Positions 1 through 8,777 of a DNA stretch of 64,000 bases are shown piece by piece. Origin of the DNA: Tessaracoccus sp. OS52 (GTDB lineage Bacteria; Actinomycetota; Actinomycetes; Propionibacteriales; Propionibacteriaceae). The stretch's first letter is position 1. Every line of letters starts with the position of its first letter. Location: assembly GCF_020687685.1 (NCBI RefSeq), contig NZ_JAJEWM010000001.1:248001-312000 (forward strand). The letters are read 5' to 3'. A program made the position numbers and the translations under genes. Below the pieces are notes generated by a model. That model made no database searches, was not told the DNA's origin, and saw nothing but the letters and a program-made list of their open reading frames with translations.

Positions 1-79
1 GATCCTGTTCGGACTCATCCTGATCGTCACCGCACTCCAGTGGATCGGTCAGAAGAAGTGGGTGAATTATGACCAGTAA
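1..79 (+). CDS. Sugar ABC transporter permease, C-terminal end (partial)
   Basis: Only the last 25 codons are inside the window (frame starting at base 2, stop TAA 77-79). They encode a hydrophobic helix followed by a short basic tail (QKKWVNYDQ), the typical end of a MalF/UgpA-type inner-membrane permease. The stop lies 11 bases inside the next gene, which encodes the partner permease, so the two are translationally coupled. The assignment rests mostly on that neighbour. Confidence 0.7.
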   Translation, partial: ILFGLILIVTALQWIGQKKWVNYDQ

Positions 80-920
80 GGCGACCCCCAAGAGGCGGCC
101 GATCCTGACCGCCTCCATCAGCGAGGTACTGCTGTTCCTCGTCGCGCTGGCGTTCATCTTCCCCGTGATCTACACGATCACCTCATCCTTCAAGGCTCCG
201 GGCGAGATCTTCAGCCAGCCGCCGAGCCTGTTCGGCTCCGAGCTGAGGTGGCAGAACTACGTCGAGGTGTTCGAGTACGCGCCGTTCCTGCGCTACATCC
301 TCAACGGCTTCCTGCAGTCTCTCGGGGGGACGCTCGTCGTGCTGGTGGTGAGTGCCCTCGCCGCATACGCCTTCGGCATCCTGCGCTGGCGGGGACGCGA
401 CATGACGCTGCTGGGCTACCTCGCGACCCTCATGATCCCGCAGGAGGTCCTGGTCATCCCGATGTTCCTGCTGATGCAGCGCCTCGGGTGGATCAACACG
501 TGGCAGGCGCTGATCCTGCCATGGGCCTTCGGAGCCTTCGGCACGTTCCTGCTCCGGCAGTTCTTCATGAGCCTGCCCTACGAACTCGTCGAGGCCTCAC
601 GCGTCGACGGCTGCAGCCACTGGCAGACGTTCCGCAAGATCATCCTGCCGCTCGCGAAGCCGTCCATGGCCGTGCTGGGCGTGTGGACGTTCATCACCTA
701 CTGGAACAGCTTCCTGTGGCCACTGATCGTGGTCAACGACGTCGAAGGGCTGGGGAACGTGAGCCTTGGCCTGCAGACGTTCTTCGGTGAGAAGGGGGCC
801 GCCTGGAACCTCATCCTGGCCGCCTCCGTCATCGCGATCGCCCCGACGATGCTGGTCGTGATCGCGCTCCAGAAGCACCTGGTGAAGGGGATCGCCACCG
901 TCGGGCTGGCGGGACGGTGA
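69..920 (+). CDS. Carbohydrate ABC transporter permease (MalG/UgpE type)
   Basis: Inner-membrane subunit of a binding-protein-dependent sugar importer, 283 residues, the usual family length. After a short basic N-terminus there are six predicted membrane helices. The cytoplasmic EAA loop that contacts the ATPase is visible around residue 175 (EASRVDG, then ILPLAKP). It overlaps the upstream permease by 11 bases and the sulfatase downstream by 4 (GTGA), so all three form one operon. No ATPase is present, as is common when a shared MsiK-like ATPase serves several importers. The substrate is not visible, but the linked sulfatase suggests a sulfated or host-derived sugar (inference). Confidence 0.9.
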   Translation: MTSKATPKRRPILTASISEVLLFLVALAFIFPVIYTITSSFKAPGEIFSQPPSLFGSELRWQNYVEVFEYAPFLRYILNGFLQSLGGTLVVLVVSALAAYAFGILRWRGRDMTLLGYLATLMIPQEVLVIPMFLLMQRLGWINTWQALILPWAFGAFGTFLLRQFFMSLPYELVEASRVDGCSHWQTFRKIILPLAKPSMAVLGVWTFITYWNSFLWPLIVVNDVEGLGNVSLGLQTFFGEKGAAWNLILAASVIAIAPTMLVVIALQKHLVKGIATVGLAGR

Positions 921-2299
921 GCGCCACGGGCAACCGCCCCAACGTCGTGGTGTTCGTGGCCGACGACCTCGGGTGGGCGGACCTGAGCTGCTACGGCGCC
1001 CAGGGCGTCCACACCCCGCGGATCGACGAACTGGCCGCCGTCGGCACCCGGTTCGTCGACTGTCATGCTGCGTCCTCTGTCTGCACGCCGTCGCGCTACG
1101 CCATCCTGACCGGCAGGTACCCGTGGCGCAGTCCGCTGAAGCGGGGTGTCCTCGGGGGAGCGGACCCCTGCATCATCCCGGTAGGCATGCCCACGCTGGC
1201 CTCCCTGGCGAAGCAGGCCGGCTACCGCACCGGCGCCTTCGGCAAGTGGCACCTCGGCCTGGGGTGGAAACGTCTCGACGGCACCCGGGCCGACGCGTTC
1301 GACGGGGGGTTTGCCCCGGACATGCAGGGCGACGGTCGCGACCTCGACTACTCCGAGCCGTTCACGAACGGGCCGACCGCACACGGGTTCGAGCGCTTCT
1401 TCGGGATCTCGGGCTCCCTGGACATGCCGCCCTACTGCTTCCTCGACCAGGACCGGACCGTGGGTCTGCCCACCATCGAGAAGGCCCCGCTGCACACTTC
1501 GCAGCGTCCCGGCCTCACCGTCGAGGGCTGGCAGGACGACCAGGTCGACGTTCGCATCACCGAGGAGACGGTCTCGTGGCTCCAGCGCCCCGACGACAGG
1601 CCGTTCCTCGCCTACGTGGCCTCCGCCGCGCCCCACCGCCCGTGCGTCCCACCCGACTTCGTCCGGGGCACGTCGAAGGCGGGAGCCCGGGGGGACTCGA
1701 TCCACCTGGTGGACTGGATGGTCGGGCGGATAGTCGACGCGCTCGACCCCGAGACCCGTGCGAACACGATCTTCCTGGTCACCAGCGACAACGGCGCCCC
1801 GATGATCTTCCCCGAGGACGGTGACGTCACCACCTTCCCGCCCAACGGCCACTGGCGGGGGCAGAAGGCGGACGCCTACGAGGGCGGGCACAGGGTCCCG
1901 CTGGTCTGCGCCGGCCCGGGGGTGGCTGCCACCGCCGTCCGTGACCAGCCGATCAGCCTGCTCGACCTGATGCCCACTCTGGCCGAGCTGGTCGGGATGC
2001 CTCCGGTGCCAGACGTCGACGGGCGAAGGCTCGCCGACGTCGGGGGCAGCCGGATCATCGGCGTCCAGGCCTACGACGGGCGACTCGTGCTGCGGCGAGA
2101 CCAGGACAAGGCCATCTACGGGTCAGGTTCGGGCGGGTTCAGCGAACCGGTGGGGGAGCCATGCGGTCCCGACTCCGACGACGGGCAGCTCTACGACCTG
2201 GCGAACGACCCGCAGGAGTCGCTCAACCTGTGGAGTGCGGGGTCATTGGCGCGGGAACTGCACGAGGAGTACCGGGACCGCACCGGCTACCCGGGCTGA
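917..2299 (+). CDS. Sulfatase (arylsulfatase/glycan sulfatase family)
   Basis: Predicted sulfate ester hydrolase of 460 residues. The N-terminus carries the metal-binding DD pair (residues 16-17). The formylglycine signature C-T-P-S-R starts at Cys56, which an FGE-type enzyme would convert to formylglycine. A later SDNGAP segment supplies further metal ligands. No signal peptide is seen, so it probably acts in the cytoplasm on imported sulfated sugars. The GTG start overlaps the permease stop by four bases, coupling it to sugar import. Substrate specificity (arylsulfate, N-acetylglucosamine-6-sulfate or other) cannot be read from the sequence. Confidence 0.9.
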   Translation: MSATGNRPNVVVFVADDLGWADLSCYGAQGVHTPRIDELAAVGTRFVDCHAASSVCTPSRYAILTGRYPWRSPLKRGVLGGADPCIIPVGMPTLASLAKQAGYRTGAFGKWHLGLGWKRLDGTRADAFDGGFAPDMQGDGRDLDYSEPFTNGPTAHGFERFFGISGSLDMPPYCFLDQDRTVGLPTIEKAPLHTSQRPGLTVEGWQDDQVDVRITEETVSWLQRPDDRPFLAYVASAAPHRPCVPPDFVRGTSKAGARGDSIHLVDWMVGRIVDALDPETRANTIFLVTSDNGAPMIFPEDGDVTTFPPNGHWRGQKADAYEGGHRVPLVCAGPGVAATAVRDQPISLLDLMPTLAELVGMPPVPDVDGRRLADVGGSRIIGVQAYDGRLVLRRDQDKAIYGSGSGGFSEPVGEPCGPDSDDGQLYDLANDPQESLNLWSAGSLARELHEEYRDRTGYPG

Positions 2300-2304
2300 A
2301 GTCG

Positions 2305-2416
2305 GGTCTCGACACGCCGGGCTCCGCCGCGGCTACTCGACCAGCGGTGGGTTCGCTCGACCAGGGGGTGGTCTCGACACGCCGGGCTCCGCCGCGGCTA
2401 CTCGACCAGCGGTGGG
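2305..2416. repeat. Two direct copies of a 47-bp REP-like element plus short satellites
   Basis: Bases 2305-2351 and 2370-2416 are identical 47-mers starting GGTCTCGACACGCCGGGC and ending CTACTCGACCAGCGGTGGG, 65 bases apart. Short pieces of the same unit (CTCGACCAG...GG) fill the gap and follow the second copy to about 2445. Each unit has partly complementary ends (GGTC..CGA against TCG.ACC) and a GC-rich centre, so it can fold. It sits between two convergent genes, the usual place for dispersed intergenic repeats. Confidence 0.8.
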
Positions 2417-2448
2417 CTGCTCGACCAGCGGTGGACCAGCGGTGCCCC

Positions 2449-2979
2449 TCAGGCGCAGGAGGCCGTGATCACGAAGTCTGCTTCCTCACCCGTGTCGTCG
2501 GGCTCGTTCAGGTTCAGCAGCGCGCCGCGTCCGGTCACCGTGAAGCTCTCACCGTCCCACACGATGGAAGCGCTGCCGGTGCCCGGCATGACCTGGACCA
2601 CGGTGCCGTCGGCCAGGACGACGCTGGCGGCCTCGACGGAGGAGCGGTCCTCCGGCCCGGTCACCGCCACCTTGTCGTCGGCGTCCGCGTCGCTGCCGCT
2701 CATGGACCACATGCCGTTGATCACCGTGCAGGCGACGGTGTCGATGGTGATCTCGGTGTCTCCGACCCTGGCCGCGGCCCCACCCTCGGGAGCTGGGGTC
2801 TCGATGCCGGCGTTCTCCTCCGGCTGGGTCTCGGGTTGTGCCTGGGGCTGGCTGGCATTGGCCGATCCGGTCCCCTGACCGGGCTCAGGCACATCCATTC
2901 CGGGGGCTGTGCAGGCTGACATGGCCAGCACTGTCACGATGCCGAATCCGGAGAAAGCGATGGACTTGACTCTGTTCAT
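2449..2979 (-). CDS. Small secreted lipoprotein, unknown function
   Basis: The 176-residue product has a basic N-terminus, a hydrophobic stretch and a lipobox-like MSAC near residue 23, so it is predicted to be lipidated and anchored outside the membrane. A Pro/Gln/Glu-rich linker (about residues 30-60) leads to a roughly 115-residue folded part with alternating beta strands and one internal cysteine (DTVACTVING) that could pair with the penultimate Cys. The start is ATG 2979; longer upstream readings on this strand run antisense through the permease gene and were discarded. The stop codon lies just beside the REP-like repeat. No enzymatic motif was recognised. Confidence 0.75.
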   Translation of the reverse strand: MNRVKSIAFSGFGIVTVLAMSACTAPGMDVPEPGQGTGSANASQPQAQPETQPEENAGIETPAPEGGAAARVGDTEITIDTVACTVINGMWSMSGSDADADDKVAVTGPEDRSSVEAASVVLADGTVVQVMPGTGSASIVWDGESFTVTGRGALLNLNEPDDTGEEADFVITASCA

Positions 2980-3071
2980 GGGTTCCAGCCTTTCCTCGGG
3001 CTTGAATCTACCCCGTCGCCGCAGTGGGGGCGTTACGGCTGACCAGCGGCCGGGCACGGGAAGCGAACCGC

Positions 3072-3077
3072 TAACAT
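3072..3077 (+). promoter_or_regulatory. Leaderless -10 element (TAACAT)
   Basis: TAACAT ends seven bases before GTG 3085, the spacing expected for a transcript that begins at the start codon. This favours GTG 3085 over the ATG at 3076, which would overlap the hexamer. Confidence 0.45.
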
Positions 3078-3084
3078 GACGGCC

Positions 3085-4629
3085 GTGATCAACAAGTCCC
3101 CCAAGGCCGCGAGACGGCCGGTGGCTGCCGAGGCAGCCCACAACGCGTCCTGGCTCGAGCGCCACTTCCACATCTCCCGCAGGGGATCTTCCGTCGGGCA
3201 GGAGGTCCGGGGTGGCCTGGTCACCTTCTTCGCGATGGCCTACATCGTCGCGCTCAACCCCCTGATCATCGGCACCGCCACGGACCGCGACGGCCTGCTC
3301 ATCTCGGGCGCGCCGAAGTTCACCGACGCCGCCATGACCCAGGTTGACGCGGCCGCCGTCGGCGCCTCCATCGGCATGGTGGCCGCCGCCACTGCACTGA
3401 TCGCCGGCGTGATGACCATCCTCATGGGCGTCGTGGGCCGCTTCCCGATCGGCCTGGCCACCGGACTTGGTCTGAACGCGCTGGTCGCCTACGTGCTGGC
3501 CCCCCAGATGACCTGGCCACAGGCCATGGGCCTGGTGGTGTGGGAGGGCATCCTGATCGCCATCCTGGTGTTGACAGGCTTCCGAACCGCCGTCTTCCGC
3601 GCCGTTCCCAAGGCGCTGCGAACGGCCATCAGCGTCGGCATCGGCCTGTTCATCGCCTTCGTCGGCCTCATCAACGCGGGTGTGGTCCGCAAGCCCGCCG
3701 GCGCTCCGCCCGTCGAGCTCGGCATCAGCGGATCCCTGATGGGCTGGCCGATCCTGGTGTTCTTCGTCGGCATCTGCGTACTGATTGCGCTGTACGTGCT
3801 GCGCGTCAAGGGCGCCATGCTGATCTCCATCGTCGTGGCCACCGTCGTGGCCATCATCATCGAGGCGATCGCGAAGATCGGCCCGCAGGCCGCAGGTGAG
3901 AACCCGACGGGCTGGGCGCTCAACGTGCCGCAGCTCGGCAACTTCGCGGCCCCGGACCTCAGCCTCATCGGCCGCGTGGACATGGTGGGCGCGTTCTTCG
4001 TCGACGGCCAGTTCTCCGTCACCACGTTCCTTGCACTCTTGGTGCTCGTGTTCTCGCTGCTGCTGGCCGACTTCTTCGACACCATGGGCACCGTCGTCGC
4101 CGTCGGTACCGAGGGCGGCATCCTGGACGCCGACGGCATGCCTCCGCACACGACGGAGATCCTGCTCGTCGACTCCCTCGGCGCGGTGGCCGGTGGCCTC
4201 GGGTCGGTCTCGTCCAACACCTGCTTCGTGGAGTCGACGGCGGGCGTCGGCGAAGGCGCGCGAACCGGCCTGGCCTCCGTGGTGACGGGCGCGGCCTTCC
4301 TGCTGGCCATCTTCCTGTCGCCCGTGATCAACATGGTCCCGTCGGAGGCGGCCTCGCCGGTGCTGGTGTTCGTGGGCTTCCTCATGATCGCCCAGGTGGT
4401 CGACGTCGACTGGAAGGACCTCGATCTCGCCATCCCGGCCTTCCTCACGATCATCCTGATGCCGTTCGCGTACTCGATCACCGTCGGGATCGGTGCCGGG
4501 TTCCTCGGCTACGTGTTCATCAAGCTGATCCGTGGCAAGGCCAAGGCCGTGCACCCGCTGATGTTTGTGGTGGCGGTGATGTTCGTCATCTACTTCCTCC
4601 AAGGCCCGATCCTGGCTCTCATCAACTGA
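3085..4629 (+). CDS. NCS2/AzgA-like purine (adenine/guanine/hypoxanthine) permease
   Basis: Polytopic transporter of about 514 residues, close to the AzgA subgroup of nucleobase:cation symporter family 2. The N-terminal LERHFHI...SVGQEVRGGLVTFFAMAYIVALNP block and the later DFFDTMGT and SSNTCFVESTAGV segments are characteristic of AzgA-type purine permeases. Around 12-14 hydrophobic helices are visible. It likely imports adenine, guanine or hypoxanthine with protons. The start is uncertain: ATG 3076 is possible, but GTG 3085 fits a TAACAT -10 and there is no Shine-Dalgarno before either. It stands alone between a divergent lipoprotein and pyruvate carboxylase. Confidence 0.88.
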   Translation: MINKSPKAARRPVAAEAAHNASWLERHFHISRRGSSVGQEVRGGLVTFFAMAYIVALNPLIIGTATDRDGLLISGAPKFTDAAMTQVDAAAVGASIGMVAAATALIAGVMTILMGVVGRFPIGLATGLGLNALVAYVLAPQMTWPQAMGLVVWEGILIAILVLTGFRTAVFRAVPKALRTAISVGIGLFIAFVGLINAGVVRKPAGAPPVELGISGSLMGWPILVFFVGICVLIALYVLRVKGAMLISIVVATVVAIIIEAIAKIGPQAAGENPTGWALNVPQLGNFAAPDLSLIGRVDMVGAFFVDGQFSVTTFLALLVLVFSLLLADFFDTMGTVVAVGTEGGILDADGMPPHTTEILLVDSLGAVAGGLGSVSSNTCFVESTAGVGEGARTGLASVVTGAAFLLAIFLSPVINMVPSEAASPVLVFVGFLMIAQVVDVDWKDLDLAIPAFLTIILMPFAYSITVGIGAGFLGYVFIKLIRGKAKAVHPLMFVVAVMFVIYFLQGPILALIN

Positions 4630-4659
4630 GCGCTTGACGGGCGCCCACCGGCTGGCCGG

Positions 4660-4665
4660 TAGGCT
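4660..4665 (+). promoter_or_regulatory. Leaderless -10 element of pyc (TAGGCT)
   Basis: TAGGCT is seven bases before ATG 4673. No ribosome binding site precedes the ATG, so the mRNA probably begins at the start codon. Confidence 0.6.
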
Positions 4666-4672
4666 GACGCGC

Positions 4673-7600
4673 ATGTTCTCCAAGGTTCTTGTCGCCAATC
4701 GTGGCGAAATCGCTGTCCGTGGTTTCCGTGCCGCCTATGAACTCGGCCTGAAGACGGTCGCCGTTTTTCCCTACGAGGACAGGAACGCCGACCACCGGGT
4801 GAAGGCCCAGGAGTCCTACATGATCGGCGAGCCGGGCCACCCGGTGCGCGCCTACCTGGACATCGACGAGATCATCCGCGTCGCCAAGGAGTCCGGCTCG
4901 GACGCGGTCTACCCGGGCTACGGCTTCCTCTCGGAGAACCCGGACCTGGCGGCCGCCTGCGCGGCCAACGGCATCACCTTCGTCGGCCCGTCGGCCGAGG
5001 TGCTGGAGATGGCGGGCAACAAGGTCCGTGCCCTGGAAGCCGCCCGCAAGGCTGGCGTGCCGACGCTGGCCTCCACCCCGCCCTCGACGGACGCCGAGGA
5101 GCTGGCCAAGGGGGCCCAGGAGATCGGGTTCCCGGTCTTCATCAAGGCGGTGGCCGGCGGTGGGGGCCGCGGCATGCGCCGCGTTGACGACCCGGCGAAG
5201 TTCTCCGACGAGCTCGGCGCCGCCATGCGCGAGGCCGAGGCCGCGTTCGGAGACCCGACGGTCTTCATCGAGCAGGCGGTCTCGGGCCCACGCCACATCG
5301 AGGTCCAGATCCTGGCGGACCGCGAGGGCAACGTCGTCCACCTCTTCGAGCGGGACTGTTCCATCCAGCGCCGGCACCAGAAGGTGATCGAGATCGCCCC
5401 GGCGCCCAACATCAGCCAGGAACTGCGCGACGCCCTCACCTCCGACGCCGTCAAGTTCGCCAGGTCCATCAACTACTTCTGCGCCGGCACGGTCGAGTTC
5501 CTGGTGGAGACCAAGGGCGAGCGCGCCGGCCGGCACGTGTTCATCGAGATGAACCCGCGCATCCAGGTGGAGCACACGGTGACCGAAGAGATCACCGACG
5601 TCGACCTGGTCCAGGCCCAGATGCGGCTTGCCGGGGGAGAGACGCTCGCCGAGATCGGCGTCGTCCAGGAGGAACTCGAGATCCGCGGTGCGGCGCTGCA
5701 GTGCCGCATCACCACCGAGGACCCGCTCAACTCGTTCCGCCCGGACACCGGCTTCATCCAGGCCTACCGCTCCGCTTCCGGCGCGGGCGTGCGCCTCGAC
5801 GGCGGCACCACCGGCACGGGCGTGGAGATCAGCCCGCACTTCGACTCCCTGCTGGTGAAGCTGACCACCCGCGGCCGGGACCTCAACATGGCCGTCGCCC
5901 GCGCCAAGCGCGCCCTGGCCGAGTTCCGGGTGCGTGGCGTGGCCACCAACATCCCGTTCCTGCGCGCCGTGCTGGAGGATCCAGACTTCGTCGCGGGTGA
6001 CGTCACCACGTCGTTCATCGACGAGCGGCCCTACCTGCTGTCCGCGCGCACGCCTGCGGACCGCGGCACCAAGCTGCTGCGCTACATCGCCGAGGTGACG
6101 GTCAACAAGCCGCACGGCGAGGCGCCCACCAAGCTCGAGCCCTCGGTGAAGCTGCCCGACATCGACCTCAGCAAGCCCGTTCCCGACGGCGCCCGCCAGC
6201 GCCTGCTCGCCCTCGGCCCCGAGGGGTTCGCGCGGGAACTGCGTGAGGCCACCGCCGTCGGCATCACTGACACGACCTTCCGCGACGCCCACCAGTCCCT
6301 CCTGGCCACCCGGGTGCGCACCCGTGACCTGGTGGCCGTGGCACCGCACCAGGCCCGCATGCTGCCCGGCCTGACTTCCGTCGAGTGCTGGGGTGGTGCC
6401 ACCTACGACGTCGCGCTGCGCTTCCTCGGGGAGGACCCGTGGGAGAGGCTCGCCAAGCTGCGCGCCGCCATGCCGAACCAGAACCTGCAGATGCTGCTGC
6501 GTGGCCGCAACACCGTCGGCTACACCCCGTATCCGACGGCGGTGACGCGCGCGTTCGTCCACGAGGCGGCGGAGGTGGGCATCGACATCTTCCGCATCTT
6601 CGACGCCCTGAACGACGTGGACCAGATGCGGCCCGCCATCGAGGCCGTGCGAGAGACCTCCGCGGTGGCTGAGGTGGCGCTCTGCTACACCTCGAACCTC
6701 CTGGACGCAGGGGAGGACATCTACACCCTGGACTACTACCTCCGCCTCGCCGAGGAGATCGTCGAGTCCGGCGCGCACATCCTCGCCATCAAGGACATGG
6801 CCGGGCTGCTGCGGCCCCGCGCCGCAGAGAAGCTTGTCAGAGCACTGCGCGAGCGCTTCGACCTCCCCGTCCACCTGCACACCCACGACACCACGGGTGG
6901 CCAGATCGCGACGCTGATAGCCGCCGTCGAGGCGGGCGTGGACGCTGTCGACGTCGCCAACTCGGCCATGTCCTCGACGACGTCGCAGCCGCCGATGTCC
7001 GCGCTGATCATGGCGCTCGAGGGCACCGACCGGCAGCCCGACGTGGACCCGCAGTGCGTGCTGGCGCTGGAGCCGTACTGGGAGGCGGTCCGCAAGCTGT
7101 ACAAGCCGTTCGAGTCCGGGCTCCCGGCTCCCACCGGCCGCGTCTACGAGCACGAGATCCCCGGTGGGCAGCTTTCCAACCTTCGCCAGCAGGCCATCGC
7201 ACTGGGCCTGGGTGACAAGTTCGAGCAGATCGAGGCCATGTACGGCGCCGCCGACAAGATCCTGGGGCGTCCCATCAAGGTGACCCCTTCGTCGAAGGTG
7301 GTGGGCGACCTTGCCCTGCACCTCGTCGCCGTGGGTGCCGACCCGGCCGAGTTCGCGGCTGACCCCCAGAAGTTCGACATCCCGGACTCCGTGATCGGCT
7401 TCCTCGAGGGCGAGCTCGGTGAGCCCGCGGGCGGCTGGCCCGAGCCGTTCCGTACCAAGGCCACGGGTGGCCGTCGGCGGGTGCAGCGCGAGACCGAGGT
7501 CGCACCGTCGGACATGAGCCTGCTCGAGAACTCCGGCAGGGAAAGGCAGGAGACGCTGAACCGACTCCTGTTCCCCGGCCCAACCAAGGAGTTCCAGCAG

Positions 7601-8077
7601 ATGCGCGACGACTTCGGCGACATCTCCGTGATCTCGACCATTCCCTACCTGTACGGGATGAGCAACGGCGACGAGTACGTCGTCGAGCTGGAGAAGGGCG
7701 TGCAGATCCTGTTCGGCCTCGAGGCGATCGGTGAGCCGGACAAGCGCGCCAAGCGCACAGTCATGACTCTGATGAACGGCCAGCTCCGGCCGGTTCGCGT
7801 CCGTGACTACTCGTTGGAGTCGCAGGTGGCGACGGCGGAGAAGGCGGACCCGGGCAACCGCGGCCACGTCGCCGCGCCGTTCGCCGGGGCCGTGACGGTC
7901 ATCGTCGAGGAGGGTGCGCAGGTCAACGCGGGAGACCCGGTGGCAACCATCGAGGCCATGAAGATGGAAGCCTCCATCAACGCGCCGCTGGCGGGCACCG
8001 TGAAGCGGGTCGTCCTCCCCGCGACGACGCAGCTCGACGGTGGCGACCTCGTGGTGGTCATCGACCCGGCCAGCTGA
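4673..8077 (+). CDS. pyc: Pyruvate carboxylase
   Basis: Single-chain biotin enzyme (1134 residues) converting pyruvate, bicarbonate and ATP to oxaloacetate. The order is: biotin carboxylase with an ATP-grasp fold (about 1-460, MFSKVLVANRGEIAVR at the start, the FIKAVAGGGGRGMR glycine loop, FIEMNPRIQVEHTVTE); carboxyltransferase TIM barrel (about 530-800, ITDTTFRDAHQSLLATR, and HLHTHDTTGG with metal-binding histidines); PYC_OADA region; C-terminal biotinyl domain with EAMKMEAS, biotin on Lys1097. All core motifs look intact. It is monocistronic with a leaderless promoter. In propionate-forming actinobacteria such an enzyme feeds oxaloacetate into the reductive branch; fumC at 26.7-28.1 kb fits the same flux. 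Confidence 0.97.
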   Translation: MFSKVLVANRGEIAVRGFRAAYELGLKTVAVFPYEDRNADHRVKAQESYMIGEPGHPVRAYLDIDEIIRVAKESGSDAVYPGYGFLSENPDLAAACAANGITFVGPSAEVLEMAGNKVRALEAARKAGVPTLASTPPSTDAEELAKGAQEIGFPVFIKAVAGGGGRGMRRVDDPAKFSDELGAAMREAEAAFGDPTVFIEQAVSGPRHIEVQILADREGNVVHLFERDCSIQRRHQKVIEIAPAPNISQELRDALTSDAVKFARSINYFCAGTVEFLVETKGERAGRHVFIEMNPRIQVEHTVTEEITDVDLVQAQMRLAGGETLAEIGVVQEELEIRGAALQCRITTEDPLNSFRPDTGFIQAYRSASGAGVRLDGGTTGTGVEISPHFDSLLVKLTTRGRDLNMAVARAKRALAEFRVRGVATNIPFLRAVLEDPDFVAGDVTTSFIDERPYLLSARTPADRGTKLLRYIAEVTVNKPHGEAPTKLEPSVKLPDIDLSKPVPDGARQRLLALGPEGFARELREATAVGITDTTFRDAHQSLLATRVRTRDLVAVAPHQARMLPGLTSVECWGGATYDVALRFLGEDPWERLAKLRAAMPNQNLQMLLRGRNTVGYTPYPTAVTRAFVHEAAEVGIDIFRIFDALNDVDQMRPAIEAVRETSAVAEVALCYTSNLLDAGEDIYTLDYYLRLAEEIVESGAHILAIKDMAGLLRPRAAEKLVRALRERFDLPVHLHTHDTTGGQIATLIAAVEAGVDAVDVANSAMSSTTSQPPMSALIMALEGTDRQPDVDPQCVLALEPYWEAVRKLYKPFESGLPAPTGRVYEHEIPGGQLSNLRQQAIALGLGDKFEQIEAMYGAADKILGRPIKVTPSSKVVGDLALHLVAVGADPAEFAADPQKFDIPDSVIGFLEGELGEPAGGWPEPFRTKATGGRRRVQRETEVAPSDMSLLENSGRERQETLNRLLFPGPTKEFQQMRDDFGDISVISTIPYLYGMSNGDEYVVELEKGVQILFGLEAIGEPDKRAKRTVMTLMNGQLRPVRVRDYSLESQVATAEKADPGNRGHVAAPFAGAVTVIVEEGAQVNAGDPVATIEAMKMEASINAPLAGTVKRVVLPATTQLDGGDLVVVIDPAS

Positions 8078-8119
8078 CCGCTGTCAGGTGTCCTGAGTCT
8101 TTCGAAGGCCCGGCCGACG

Positions 8120-8743
8120 TCACGCGGCGGCTGGGACCTCGACGACGACCACGTCCAGCGCCGGGTCCGCCGCCACGGCCCTGAGGACCTCGACCACGGG
8201 CCCGGTGCGCGCGATCACGGGCTCGAACTCGGGTTCCGCCGACTGGGCGAGCGCCGCCAGGGCTTCGAGCGTCTCGACGGCGTGGGCATGCTTGGCGTAG
8301 CCGACGGTCTGCCCCGGCAGCGGGCGCAGCATGGTCCCGAGTTGCCGGGCAGCCAGGTGCCGCAGGGAATGGTCGCTGTGCAGGCCGGCCCTCGCCAGGT
8401 CGAACTCCAACGGGTCCAGGTCGTCGACGACCAGGTCGGAGTGCGCCGCGCTGAGCTCCTCCAGCCACGCGATCAGCACCTGCCAGCACTGGTGCGTCCG
8501 ATCCGGTGGGATGTACCCGCCCGCCAGGAGCGCTTCGACGTCGCCGGAGATGGGCCTGGAGGCGTCCACCTCGCTGTCCGGGTCCCGGCGGAAGAGCGCC
8601 AGGAGCCCCTTGGGTCTCGGCCGGGCGGGCGGTGCGAACCGCGCCCTGGCCGCTGCTCGGAGCCGCTCGGCGAGTACCGGATCTGCGCCGAAGATGTCAC
8701 GCACGGCGTCGATGCTGATCGCGAACAGGCGCAGCGTGTGCAT
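8120..8743 (-). CDS. Conserved hypothetical cytoplasmic protein
   Basis: 207 residues, no signal peptide or membrane helix. It starts MHTLRLFAISIDAVRDIFGAD and is mostly helical, with a basic proline-rich stretch (residues 34-55) and a middle segment HQCWQVLIAWLEEL. I do not recognise a catalytic motif; it resembles uncharacterised actinobacterial proteins of about 200 residues. The start is ATG 8743, six bases after a TAATGT -10 on this strand, so it is probably leaderless. It is divergent from the small membrane peptide at 8778, only 34 bases apart. Confidence 0.7.
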   Translation of the reverse strand: MHTLRLFAISIDAVRDIFGADPVLAERLRAAARARFAPPARPRPKGLLALFRRDPDSEVDASRPISGDVEALLAGGYIPPDRTHQCWQVLIAWLEELSAAHSDLVVDDLDPLEFDLARAGLHSDHSLRHLAARQLGTMLRPLPGQTVGYAKHAHAVETLEALAALAQSAEPEFEPVIARTGPVVEVLRAVAADPALDVVVVEVPAAA

Positions 8744-8749
8744 GGACCA

Positions 8750-8770
8750 ACATTAGACCGGGGGTAGGCT
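8750..8770. promoter_or_regulatory. Divergent leaderless promoter pair
   Basis: On the minus strand TAATGT (8755-8750) is six bases before ATG 8743. On the plus strand TAGGCT (8765-8770) is seven bases before GTG 8778. Both transcripts would begin at their start codons, with 34 bases between the two genes. Confidence 0.55.
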
Positions 8771-8777
8771 CGCGGAC

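Noticed and set aside
2305-2416. Possible CRISPR repeats
   Set aside because: Only two exact copies, 65 bases apart with an 18-base interval of related sequence, no spacers and no cas genes.
3076-3084. ATG 3076 as the start of the purine permease
   Set aside because: It lies inside the TAACAT -10 that fits GTG 3085; neither has a Shine-Dalgarno. Kept as an alternative only.
4622-7867. Long open frame on the minus strand opposite pyruvate carboxylase (over 1000 codons)
   Set aside because: Typical antisense shadow of a GC-rich gene: no start signal, low-complexity His/Arg/Asp composition, and complete overlap with a well-conserved enzyme.
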